64,000 bases of DNA, from the NCBI GenBank assembly GCA_020466095.1, contig CM035806.1, forward strand, positions 121,197,023-121,261,022, in the 5' to 3' direction. The position numbers and the translations under genes were made by a program. The stretch is from Chlorops oryzae (taxonomy: Eukaryota; Arthropoda; Insecta; Diptera; Chloropidae). The notes beneath the pieces were generated by a model, which was given only the letters and a program-made list of their open reading frames with translations, ran no database searches and was not told the DNA's origin. Of this stretch, positions 44,656 through 55,011 are shown piece by piece. Position 1 is the first letter of the stretch, and every line of letters starts with the position of its first letter.

Positions 44656-45411
44656 CATATAGGACTATAGGTCTAACTCTTCTTCTTCCTAATCCCTGCA
44701 ATGTGTTAGAGCTACGCTGCTTCAACATAGGCATATAGCATGAGGAAAAAAGAAGCATGCAATGGCAGCGAAATCTTTAGCTCTGCTGTGGTGAAATGCA
44801 TTGCCACTTTTATTTTTAATTTTGGGAGATTTTCGAGTACATTACATATAAAATATCTACCAAACGCATACAATAATATGAAAAGCTTGAAAAACATAAA
44901 AATAATCAAGGAATCTCAATATCAAGGAGAAATATAAATTGTTTTTTTGTCCTACCCTGTCCACATAACTCTTTGATCACACTGTTTCAGCAAGAATACT
45001 GAATTCTATGTACAATCAAATTCGTAGCCGTAGTCAAAAATGTATTTCAATTTATTACAAAATAAAAACATTCGTGCTCATTAAGCAAAAACATATCGTA
45101 ATACATTTAATAAAGTTTCAATTATGAACTTTTCAAGCAATATAAAAAACCGAGCCGACGCCGTATTTCGTTGGTAATTTTCTCGCAAGTGGCATCATAG
45201 TGCCACTTTGTGTCTACCCGTATTGTTGTTGGTAGCTTTCTGGTGAATTTCTCGAAAGAGTTGAATTTCTTATTCCTGCTTAAGGTTTTTGTTGGTAGCT
45301 TTTTGGTGAATTTCTCGAAAGAGTTGAATTTCCTATACCTGTCTAATGGTGAATTTCTTATTAGCGGCAGAGGCTTTTCGACGTCGACAGTTAGACCTAC
45401 AGTCCTACATG
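44656..45411. mobile_element. hAT-like element family C, complete copy (756 bp)
   Basis: The left end CATATAGGACTATAGGTC and the right end, the reverse complement of CATGTAGGACTGTAGGTC, form the TIR. The 8-bp duplication ATTTAAAC lies at 44648-44655 and 45412-45419. The right half contains a duplicated block (GGTAGCTTT..GGTGAATTTCTCGAAAGAG) of about 65 bp. No ORF. This copy defines the family seen at 12296, 43560, 45565 and 47650. Confidence 0.85.
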
Positions 45412-45564
45412 ATTTAAACTGAAAGCTAACGAAAGCTATTCATACCACATCATTGCGGTTCCTAGAATTTGATAGTCCAAATGTTTCTATAACGAGGTGT
45501 GTTCGAAAAATTGTCAGAATACAAAAAAAGAAATTCGGGGTTTTGGCCAGCCTTTTGGAATTTT

Positions 45565-45889
45565 TTCCCATAGTGCGTCGGCTCGGTTTTTTTATATTGC
45601 TTGAAAAGTTCATAATTGAAACTTTGATAAATGTATTACGATATGTTTTCGCTTAATGTGCACGAATCTTTTCATTTTGTAATAAATTGACATACTTTTT
45701 TGACTACGACTACGAATTTGATTGTACATAGAATTTAGTATTTTTGATAAAACATTGTGATTAATAAGTTATGTAGACAAAGTAAGACTAAACAAACAAT
45801 ATGAAAACAATTGATGAGTTTGGTAGATATTTTATATGTACTGGGATTAGGAAGAAGAAGAGTTAGACCTATAGTCCTATATGACCTAC
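45565..45889. mobile_element. Family C partial copy, inverted
   Basis: Read on the minus strand it begins CATATAGGACTATAGGTC and runs to the GACGC block. It faces the complete copy 150 bp away, giving the region a large inverted repeat. Confidence 0.75.
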
Positions 45890-46385
45890 ACTCCTACATG
45901 CCGTAGTCGGCAAGACTCTTATATGGTGAAAGCTATAAAACAGCTTTTGAATGTCGCTTATGGTCTTTAGAAGAGAGCCACACATTATAGAGTTCCCTTC
46001 TAGCAACGGAGATCACTATAATAAAATCGACATAACAAAAAAACCCGCAGGAACAAGCAGATCATATTACTTACTTATGGTTTTATCACTTCGAAGTATA
46101 TAAAACAAAAAAACACTGCGGTTTGAGGGGTAGTTTTTTTATTTTTAATTTTAAAAATTTATTTTGCTTTTTATCACTTCTTTTTATAAATTCTTTATTT
46201 TGATGTAACGGCAAATAACATATGTTACAAATATAAACAACAAATTAAATGTCACTTAAAGTATAAAGCTTATGTTATAATTTGGCATATAAATTATTAA
46301 GGTGAGCATACTTTCAACAAAAATATAGCACTCCAAATATTAGCTATTTTTAAAAGTTTCGCTAACAGAAACGAACAAATTTCGC
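45890..46385. other. Gene-free segment
   Basis: I see no ORF or repeat edge apart from the CTACACTCCTACATG word next to the family C fragment. Confidence 0.35.
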
Positions 46386-46388
46386 TTA

Positions 46389-46698
46389 GGGGTCGTCCAT
46401 ATATTACGTCAGCATACAGGGGGGTGGAGGGGGTCACGCGAATGATGACGCTTGATGATGAGCGGGAGGGGGGGCAATCCGCAATGATCACGTCATCATC
46501 TCTATCTTATAAGAAAACACTATTAAACTATATTTTGAAGAAATTAATTTCTATTTACTTGTGAAATAATAAAGAGCTCAATGATGATGTCAAACAAGGG
46601 GGGGGGGAGGGGGTTCTGGACGATGACGATTGATGATAAGGGGGAGGAGGGGGTCTAAAATGGTCAAAATCATGCTGACGTAATATATGGACGGCCCC
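46389..46698. mobile_element. PIF/Harbinger-like MITE of 310 bp
   Basis: The TIRs are GGGGTCGTCCATATATTACG and the reverse complement of GGGGCCGTCCATATATTACG, flanked by TTA on both sides (46386-46388 and 46699-46701). The interior has facing G-rich blocks (GGGGGTGGAGGGGGT) and GATGATGA words. No coding capacity. Confidence 0.85.
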
Positions 46699-46747
46699 TT
46701 AGTGTAACATTAAAAGCGTGCTGCGCTTAAACGGCTTAACAAATTAC

Positions 46748-46965
46748 GATCCACTTTCGGCAATCAGAAAAAAGATTTTTTTCGATTGCCAAAAATTAAC
46801 ATTTCAGAAATGGAATGTATTGACCCTAAGCCCGAATAATAGAAAATAAATATTAAGCAATTAATATTTGTACCAAAAATTAAATAAATCAAAGGGTCGA
46901 ATAAAAATATAAAAAACAACAACAATTAACACGGTGGGCACGAACCGTATATACAATGAGGTGTA
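46748..46965 (+). repeat. SINE body, copy lacking the tRNA head
   Basis: The 135-bp body starting CGATCCACTTTCGGCAATCA recurs at about 47110. Here it follows non-tRNA sequence and ends in A-rich DNA. Confidence 0.7.
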
Positions 46966-46984
46966 CAAACAAACAAACAAAACA

Positions 46985-47236
46985 CAACTTAAGACAGCCT
47001 ACGTCACTTGTCTGATGTAGCGTAAGTGGTTAACGGTCGGCGCGTGGAAAAGGTGCCTGAAGATGAATTTCCTTGAGCAGGGTTCGAAATCGATCGCATT
47101 AGCTCTCCACGATCCACTTTCGGCAATCAGAAAAAAGATTTTTTTCGATTGCCAAAAATTAACATTTCAGAAATGGAATGTATTGACCCTAAGCCCGAAT
47201 AATAGAAAATAAATATTACGCAATTAATAATTGTAC

Positions 47237-47274
<38 letters not shown>
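46985..47274 (+). repeat. tRNA-derived SINE with poly(A)
   Basis: The tRNA-like head has an A-box word TAGCGTAAGTGGTTAAC near 47018 and a B-box word GGGTTCGAAATC near 47080. The 135-bp body and a run of about 36 A (47238-47273) follow. This is the standard architecture of an RNA polymerase III SINE. The body shows no clear relation to the LINE 3' ends in this window, so the mobilising LINE is unknown. Confidence 0.68.
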
Positions 47275-47649
47275 ATATTAGTATAAATATTGACTATTCA
47301 TAACAGTTAAGCATTTCCAATCTTCATTTTTGGCATTTTTGGCCACATTCGCGACACTGTGCGGCGCACTGCGTGACATGGCATAGCATAGAAAAAGTTT
47401 GCAGTAAACAAAGAAGCACAGCAATCAGCTGGTTTGTTTCATATTTTAATTTGCTCTATTTTATTTATGCTTTTGAAAAACTGATGGTTTTGTTATGAGA
47501 AACAAATAATAATTGAAATGAACTTGAACTGGCCGCTTTGCGAGTAATTAATGAATTTTTCCAAACAAAAGCAATACTACAGCAGTCAAATTAGCACAGA
47601 AATCTAAATTCTCCCTTTAAGCTAAAATGTTATATATGGCTAAAACCAT
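47275..47649. other. Gene-free segment
   Basis: No ORF or boundary is visible. Confidence 0.3.
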
Positions 47650-47732
47650 GCAGGAGTGTAGGTCTAACTGTCGACGTCGAAAAGGCTCTGCCGCGATCGA
47701 GAAATTCACCCTTAGGCAGGTATAGGAATTTC
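47650..47732. repeat. Family C right-end fragment
   Basis: The sequence GTGTAGGTCTAACTGTCGAC followed by GAAAAGGCTCTGCCGC is the inverted right end of family C. It runs into the family A MITE. Confidence 0.7.
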
Positions 47733-48420
47733 CATATAGTACTATAGATGGCACTTGGCAAAAAACGTGTGTGTTGAATTGAAGTAGGCTCCATGTGCAT
47801 GCATTCTTATGGAAAAATCAAAAACGCAGCACGCCCCCTGAAAACTCCGGTTCTGGTCTAACAAATATTTTATAATCTTGTAACATGAACTAAAATTTTT
47901 GTTAAAAATCAGATATATATAAGTGTTAATCAAAGGTTTTTCATAGGAACTCAATATATTTTACAGCAAAATATGTTATTTTTATACTATTAAAAATAAT
48001 TAGATAAAATTTTGTTCATATTATTGGGGAACGATAAAGCAGAGTACTCATGCGCCGAATATGACCGATAATAAAAAAAATTAGAATTCCACTACAGAAC
48101 AGCTGATATGAAATATTCAGTGATATCATAACTAAAATTGCTCGATACATAACTAGTGCCTCAAGTACTTATGACATATCATGATAAATATAATGCATAA
48201 ACTATATATTTTTGGATCTCTTCTGAATGAAAATCGTACAGAATTGCATAAACTATCATAAAAAACTAAAAAAAAATTTAACATTAGGAAGAAAACATTA
48301 CAAAATTTCATCACAAGTATGTTTAGTTACAAAATTATGTGAATACTCAAAAAATTATAGCATCACTAGTTCACCACGGAATTCGGTTGTTGTTGTAAGT
48401 GTCCCTTACTTTACTATATG
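47733..48420. mobile_element. hAT-like MITE, family A, copy 3
   Basis: A 688-bp copy starting CATATAGTACTATAGATGGC and ending GTCCCTTACTTTACTATATG. Unlike copies 1 and 2 its flanks (GGAATTTC and CCCAAGAC) do not match. The right flank is a MITE family B end (48421-48487), so the locus was rearranged after insertion. Confidence 0.85.
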
Positions 48421-48487
48421 CCCAAGACCGTGGTGAGAAGAGCCAAAATGTAAACGGCTCCTGAGTGACATATATAGTTATATATGG
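48421..48487. repeat. MITE family B terminal fragment
   Basis: CCCAAGACCGTGGTGAGAAG...GGCTCCTGAGTGACATAT matches the end of the unit at 43437-43553. Confidence 0.75.
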
Positions 48488-49359
48488 TTTAAAATTTATC
48501 ACCATTAAGAATAAAAATGCGCACGTATTAGTATATATTTGCTGCACAACAGTAGAACAATAACCTTCGATTGTGCATTTTTTATGTTCAAAAACACAAA
48601 AGGAATGAAAAAAAAGTTTTTCTTATGGCCGTTTTGTATACATATTTTTTTCTATTAATAAAAACAATTGTTTTTTGCGAAAAACCTTGCTGCAAATTAT
48701 ATTTACTAACATTTATAAATACCATAATGAACTTCGGTCTTATCTGGTGTCCTATGACACAACTCAACTTGTTAATTTTTTCAAGGATATGTTGACGAAC
48801 AATTCTGTTGGATATATTTTCATTAAAATATTTAAACCAGGGACCGTAACTTTTATTCATTTTATTATAAAAAGCAAAAAATATAAGTTATTGTTTTATA
48901 TTATATTTATATTGAAAAAAATAAAAACTTAAAATTTGCCTTTGTTTTTTTCCGGGCAAATTATAAAAGTTAAATGCCTGATATTTTTCGGGGAAAACTA
49001 TCGGGCAATTTGGAATATCAAAAAGGGGTTTGGTAGCATGCTACAAATATTTGTAAGTATAATTTCTATTTTTGTTTAGCTTTCTTCAAATAATATATAG
49101 ATGCCATTTTCGTGTTCAACCATCCCGTTTAAAACTGTGTGTTTCGACGATAAAATTTTTTTTTTTGTAGGCTAGTGTAATCGAAACTGAAATTCAAAAT
49201 AAAAGAATTAAAAAGCTGTACGGTATTTTTTCAACAAAATTTCCATCGAGCTTAAAATATTTTATATTTTTCTAAATACCGATTATATGAGGGTTGTAGC
49301 TTTAATGCATTTTAAACTATATGAAAATTTGAAATGGAAACCATTTTCGTTTGTTACGT
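48488..49359. other. Gene-free segment
   Basis: Several short frames in both strands overlap each other between 48571 and 48932, but the composition is extremely AT-rich and no motif supports a gene. Confidence 0.4.
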
Positions 49360-49836
49360 TTGTGCACAAGGGTGATGAATTTTAGGGTTTTTTCTTTTTC
49401 TCAAAAACAATATCCTGTATCATTATTCGATGAACTTTTTTTAAAGATTCCATAAAGCACTACTTTTAAGGTTATTTGATGAAAAAACGTCACGCATAAA
49501 GTCATATAAAATTATGTACTTTTGATTTTTTTTTTTAATTTTTGAATCTGCTGTAAACAGAGTCGCTCCTAGAGGGGTTAAATGTAATTCCAACCCCCAT
49601 TATTTCTACATCTTCAATAATTTCCCCCAACAAACCTTCCCCTTATCACCTCTCCTTAAGGGCGCTCCCATACAAAAGTAGTTTTTTTTAATTATTTTCC
49701 CCCATACAAATTTTTAATTTTTAAACTAATTTTTATGAATTATGAAGATAAAGTCCGCGAAAACTTTCACAATTGCCGCTGAGTTGCTCGTAGAGGGGTG
49801 AAGTGTAAGATTAACCGTATTAATATACATACATAT

Positions 49837-50908
49837 TAGGGATTCCAAAAAATGGCCAAAATGCCAATCCCGGGATTTCGGGATTCCAAAATTTCAATCC
49901 CGGGATCCCGGGATCGGTCCCGGGATTAGGAAGAATGCTTAAAACGAATAAATTTTTAAATTTTTTTTATTTGAGCTATGTTTCACATAAACAATAATAA
50001 AAAAAAACAAAAACTTAATAACATTCCAGTTATTTGAAGCATAACAGCTGAATCAGTGATGTTAAATTCTTTTTCTGATATTCCCTACACAACCCCAAAA
50101 AATCACTACGTTTTCCTTTGCTTACACAAATTTTTCCCATCAAAAATCCTTACGATTTTGTTTACTTATATTTGCATTGTCATAGCTCAATTACAATAGT
50201 CTGGCGACTGCGTATTTTAATGGTTTAAATACAAAAATCGATTTTCTCTCACAAATCAAATTATTTTCTAATCAGTTTTTTCGTTTACCACCAAACCCAG
50301 CTGTCAAAGTCGTGAGGGAATTGTACCTACATTTAACAACACTGCAGCTGATCGGAGATCATTCGGCTAACTGTGAGGTTACACAAGAGATAAATGATGG
50401 CACGCTACGTAAAACATGTAGTTATCGCATTTATGCCCGTTTTCTCATCTCCCCGTTAAAATTAAAGTGAACTTTTAATTTAACGGAAGGTTTATTTCCA
50501 GCAAATTCGAGCACAAAATATATATGTTTGTGTCTGAAAGGCATTCAGGGTGCTTAACTTATCATTCAGCTGTTTAAATTTGCAGTAAAAGTTAGCTTGA
50601 CTTTAAAAATAAAGGCAGGAAAATCCTCCCGTTAATATTAAAGTGAACTTTAACTTGAACGGAGAGATGAGAAAACGGCCCTTAATATACTAAACGTACA
50701 AAAATAACCATCGTATAGATTTTTATGTCCACTAACGTATTACACCCACTTGCAACGTTATATCTTAAAGCATTTTCATCTGATTATATTTCGATATTTC
50801 TACCTCGACAGTTAAAAATAATTGCAAAAATGCCCCGGGACTAACGAAGACTAATCCCGGGATTTTCGGGACTAGAAAACGTCCGGGATCCCGGGATTGG
50901 AATCCCTA
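49837..50908. mobile_element. hAT-like element of 1072 bp
   Basis: The ends TAGGGATTCCAA and TTGGAATCCCTA are flanked by the 8-bp duplication ATACATAT (49829-49836 and 50909-50916). The subterminal DNA is full of CCCGGGAT words in both orientations. No transposase remains. A PIF-like MITE is nested inside. Confidence 0.88.
50434..50681. mobile_element. PIF-like MITE of 248 bp nested in the hAT-like element
   Basis: Facing ends CCCGTTTTCTCATCTCCCCG and CGGAGAGATGAGAAAACGGC are flanked by TTA (50431-50433 and 50682-50684). Further in, AATTAAAGTGAAC occurs near both ends. Confidence 0.75.
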
Positions 50909-51240
50909 ATACATATGTATGAGGAAAAACTGGGTTTTGTAAGTTTCATATATTTAACCCCTCTAGGGGCACTCTGGGGTTGGTTAGGACGGTGGGGGGA
51001 AAATTCATGAAAAAAATTTGTTGGTCTTACATTTTACTCATCTAGGAGCGACTCTGCTTACAGCAGATTCAAAAATTGGAAAAAAATCAAAAATAAATTT
51101 TTTTATATGTCATGCGTCACTTCTTTTCATCAAATAACCTTAAAAGTAGTGTTTTATGGATTCTTTAATAAAAGTTCATCGAATTTAGATACAGGAAATG
51201 AGTGTCAAAAAAAGTCATCACCCTATTGTGCAAACATCCA

Positions 51241-51577
51241 TTTAATTGCCCGATGGGCATACAACACATTACCAAAAGAGAAAAGATTTTCAAAAATTCC
51301 CCCACTCTGTGATATTGAATCCCCGCGAAAATCTGCCGCCCTGGGTTCGTGCCCCGAGTGCCCTTCGTGTTAATCCAATGCTGTGGGGCTTCTGCGGGCA
51401 ACGTCGACGTCGGTGGAACATATATCGATAGACTACAACCAAGGAATAATGTATGGGAAAAATTGTGACCGAACGATGGGATAATTTCATACTGGTTAAA
51501 GTAATTTTTCGGCACATATGTATATGGGATTCCACTTGAAAGAGATGCATGTAATCAGGAAATAAAAACTTTAATCT
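51241..51577. other. Gene-free segment, GC-richer
   Basis: Overlapping frames on both strands exist (for example 51246-51431) but no motif or codon bias supports a gene. An ACGTCGACGT palindrome lies near 51402. Confidence 0.35.
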
Positions 51578-52462
51578 ATTCAGTCTAGAGATATCAACGT
51601 GAGTAAATTTTCGTTCACGTCACTCACGATACAAAAAATTTCCTCACGATCACGCCGATCCCGAAATTTTTTAACCTTTCACGAAAATTCACGATCACGC
51701 ACGAGTTCATGAACAGCTTCTCAGAATTAAATTTAGAATTTGTTTTATAAAACCAAAAAGCCTTAAATCGCTCTGTCTTAGAAGATTATTCGAGAATATT
51801 CCTTAAAAATTACTTTTAAAAAGTAATAGCCTTATTCATCGAAACATTTCAAATTGTCCATGAAAATTTTGAATTTTGATGAAAAATTTTTCTATGAATA
51901 AAGCTGGGATCCCACTATCTGCGCAATGCGCCGACTTTTGCCGAAATCAAAGCGCCGATAGTGTGAATGCAATTTTCGGACTCTGATGCTGACAAGTGTG
52001 ATCTTCTTGAACGATTTTTGTCCCAATTTTATTGTTCCCCGATATATTTTTGACAATATGAGGCCTTTTGCATTAGTCAATAGTTGACCGTCAATTCCTA
52101 TCGATATTCCCTTTTGGAGTTGCATTCGCTTTTACACTTACTCGAAAGAATTGATCGTCAATTCTTACTTCGTTTGCCTTTTATGACATTTTCCTCTTTG
52201 ACACAGGGGTGATATTTTATAAAATACAAGCAGAATAAATTATGTATCTCTGATTAAGGGTTGATAGCAGAAGCATAAATACAGCACTACCTGTTTTGTT
52301 TTAGTGAATTTAATTATTAATACCAAGGAATATTTCAAAATGCTTGAATTAATGCTAGTCTTTTTGAAAAAGACAATATTTAGTGAGTAGCTGAAAATAT
52401 ATTCTATATACAATCTGTAGGAGTAAATTATCTAGGCGCGTTTCATATTGTTAAAAGAATAA

Positions 52463-52636
52463 AGACGAAACTCCAGAAACGACGAAACATTTCAAGCGTT
52501 TTAGGCGGAAGAAATGTAGCTGCTTCCATTTAAATACATTTCAATACATTGATTCAATGGAAGCAGCACAAATATTTTCATCTTTGCCGTGAATACCGCA
52601 ACAACCGTCCTTTCCGTCGTTTATGGAGTTTCGCCT
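52463..52636. mobile_element. 174-bp MITE, nested
   Basis: Facing ends AGACGAAACTCCAGAAACGA and the reverse complement of AGGCGAAACTCCATAAACGA with TAA flanks (52460-52462 and 52637-52639). PIF-like by duplication. Confidence 0.72.
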
Positions 52637-52890
52637 TAAATTTTAATTATATTCATCACATTTGTCTTCATATCTTATAACATAAAAATTTGCCTTCAAT
52701 TATAGTTTCCGGTACATACAAGAATGTAAGACCCTAAAATATGGACCAAGAAAAATAAGTAATAACATATAATAGCATGCGATGCTGTCTCCACGAACAA
52801 CGAAAACGAATAAAATAAATGTCAGAAATTTGCTCCCAGCCATCGATAAGTTCGATAAACGAAAGAGAGCAAAGACGGATTGAGCGACTA

Positions 52891-53054
52891 GTCCTGTTCC
52901 ATACTAGGCGACAGTCGCCGGAGACACATTTTGTTTTGATGGCGAGGGACGGTCGGAGAAGATAGAAAACAGCACCCCTCTCTCTTCCCCGGCCCTCTCT
53001 CTTCTTCAAAACAAAATGTGTCTCCGGCGACTGTCGCCTAGTATGGAACAGGAC
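52891..53054. mobile_element. 164-bp MITE with perfect 49-bp TIRs
   Basis: Both arms are identical over 49 bases, starting GTCCTGTTCCATACTAGGCG. The 3-bp flank CTA occurs on both sides (52888-52890 and 53055-53057). Perfect arms suggest recent activity. Confidence 0.85.
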
Positions 53055-53280
53055 CTACGTGCAACCAAAAAATGCTCAATTTTTCGATAACAATTTGTTA
53101 TCGTTTTGTACTGAAAATGAGAATTGACGCTCAACTATTGACTAATGTAAAAGGCCTCTATGTGACGATAATGTGAGCCCAAACAATGATTGTGGAAATT
53201 GTTGAAACTTGTGCCGATCTGGCCCGATAAAAATCGTCGCAGATTGTGCTATTTGCGCAGATAGTGGGATCCCACCTTAA

Positions 53281-53640
53281 AGGGCTTTACGCAGATACGC
53301 AGGAAGTAAATTTCCTATACTAAAGACATGCAAAAAAACCAAGTACTTGGAGTTACTTCTGATACTTCAACGAATACGCAGATTAAAAGCAATTGAGAAT
53401 GCAGGGTTGCATTTAAACTTGAGCGGGCGAAGTCTTTTTACTTCAACTTAACAACGAGCACGTTCATTCTTTGGCGGAAGTAAGTGAAAAACTGCTGCGC
53501 AATGTCAACAATGTAAAGTATAACAAGCGGGAAGCTCGCTCGATTTGTTTGAAATTTTATCTGTTATGGGAAGCTCGCTTCAAACTTACTTACTTCACAA
53601 GAACGAGCTCTATACTTCCTGCATATCTGCGTAGAGCCCA
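53281..53640. mobile_element. 360-bp MITE beside the nested element
   Basis: Ends GGGCTTTACGCAGATACGCA and the reverse complement of GGGCTCTACGCAGATATGCA, with TAA at 53278-53280 and 53641-53643. Its left TAA is shared with the right duplication of the 1376-bp element. Confidence 0.75.
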
Positions 53641-53988
53641 TAAGGCAATAAAACTGTATGGAAACATGATAGGTTTAAGTGCGTGAACCCCTTCGTGAAC
53701 TTCGTGAATGTGAATAGCTCACGAAAATCACGGCAAAAATCATGAACGATCACGCCGATCACGGAAATTCTTGACCTTTCACGAAATTCACGCTCACGAT
53801 CACGTCACGTTGACATCTCTAATTCAGAGTGTCTGGAATAAACCAGCTCCCGGCTCCTATATGGTGAAACAACCTCACAATTTTTAAATTAGAAATTTCA
53901 ATGACCATATGTTTTGAATTTTTATAGTGATGACACTCAGATTTCGATATTTTTATCAGTTATAAGCAGGATTTATCTTATTTAACTA

Positions 53989-54626
53989 CAGTACTTCCCG
54001 CTTAATTGACACACCAAAATTGCTCGACTTTTTATGCAACTAAGCGGGGATATCAAATAACCGAGTATTCGGATAATTGCAATATAATATCAAATAAGCG
54101 AATATATGGTTAAATGACCGTATATTGCATTTAATAGAGTTTAAGTACAACTTAAAATGTACATATTTGTTTACATATTTACATATTTTTCTTTGTAGGA
54201 ATTATCTAACAGTCTTCCCGAGAGAAGAAGTGTGTAATCTTAGACTGGACCCGAATTTTATCAATTGTTTTCAAGACGTCTGTTTTCATTTTTTCAAATT
54301 CAATAGAATATTTGTCGACAGGTAGGAAAAAGTCCCTTAAAACATTAATTGCCTTGACTGCTTCGTTTGCATCTGGGACTTATTGTCACTCAATCGTAAT
54401 TAGATATCGAATTTTTCATAGTTGCCAGATAAGCGAGTTTTTTTCGTACTCTTATAATTGGTAGTTTTTAAAAACCGTGGCAATTAAGAGAGTTTGGCAA
54501 ATAAGCGTGTGATAAATAAACGGGGAAATTAATGTTACGTTATATGGGGAAAACTCATTGCAAAAATTTTATTGCAATTATAAGGGTTTTGCAATTAAGC
54601 GAGTTGCAATTAAGCGGGAAGTACTG
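53989..54626. mobile_element. Pogo/Tigger-like MITE of 638 bp
   Basis: The TIRs CAGTACTTCCCGCTTAATTG and CAATTAAGCGGGAAGTACTG are flanked by TA. CAGT-starting ends with GCTTAATTG-type words are characteristic of the pogo group. AAGCGA/AAGCGGG words recur through the interior. No transposase. Confidence 0.85.
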
Positions 54627-54628
54627 TA

Positions 54629-54924
54629 CTTGTTAAACCTTTTCCGAAGGAAAGGGTATATTAGGTTTGGCACGGAGTATGTAACAGACCAAAGGAGTCG
54701 CGATAGATATCGACATATATATATATTCTTGTCTGTCGGTCACACTTTAGTTTTTCGTAATTTACTCCTAAGCCATGAAAGATATCATATTGAAATTTGG
54801 CATGGACTTGAACCAGGTAAATGTCCAAAAAACTACATACAAATTTTTTTCGTAGTCCCTTCTTGGGTTTTGGGAAGTGGTTCAGAAATTTCAAAAATCA
54901 CGATTTTTAACGTTTTTCGTGAAT
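54629..54924. other. Dispersed repeat that received the LOA insertion
   Basis: Begins near GAAAGGGTATATTAGG and continues on the far side of the LOA element at 60406-60480 (CTTATTGAAATTTGGTG). The words TATTGAAATTTGGCATGG at 54790 and TATTGAAATTTGGTGTGC at 60417 show an internal repeat of the host sequence. Confidence 0.5.
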
Positions 54925-54938
54925 AACTTTGTTAGTAT
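54925..54938. repeat. Left target duplication of the LOA element
   Basis: AACTTTGTTAGTAT, identical to 60392-60405. Confidence 0.92.
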
Positions 54939-55011
54939 TATTATTATTAAAGTTGGGGAATAATGCGCACCGCGACCACAGAGGATCTATTGTGCTAACC
55001 CCAGTTGTTCT

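Larger units (their letters stand above)
49360..51240. repeat. Foldback element split by a hAT-like element
   Basis: Left arm about 49360-49600 and right arm about 51000-51240 are inverted copies. Shared words include GAATCTGCTGTAAACAGAG / CTCTGCTTACAGCAGATTC and GAGTCGCTCCTAGA / TCTAGGAGCGACTC. A 1.07-kb element sits between the arms. Confidence 0.75.
51902..53277. mobile_element. PIF-like element of 1376 bp, nested
   Basis: Ends AGCTGGGATCCCACTATCTG and CAGATAGTGGGATCCCACCT with TAA on both sides (51899-51901 and 53278-53280). Subterminal facing words GTCAATAGTTGA / TCAACTATTGAC near 52077 and 53130 confirm the pairing. Confidence 0.78.
51586..53821. mobile_element. hAT-like element of 2.2 kb, outermost of a nested series
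   Basis: Ends TAGAGATATCAACGTGA and TCACGTTGACATCTCTA. The flanks ATTCAGTC and ATTCAGAG agree at six of eight positions, fitting an aged hAT duplication. Both subterminal regions are dense in TCACGA / TCGTGA words. No ORF. Confidence 0.78.

Noticed and set aside
48571..48932. Overlapping small ORFs on both strands
   Set aside because: Extreme AT content, no motif and frames on both strands of the same DNA. They are chance ORFs.
51107..51550. Possible small gene in a GC-richer stretch
   Set aside because: Frames on both strands, no conserved motif, and overlap with the foldback arm.
53471..53686. 71-codon frame in a MITE
   Set aside because: It spans the element boundary at 53640 and has no motif.
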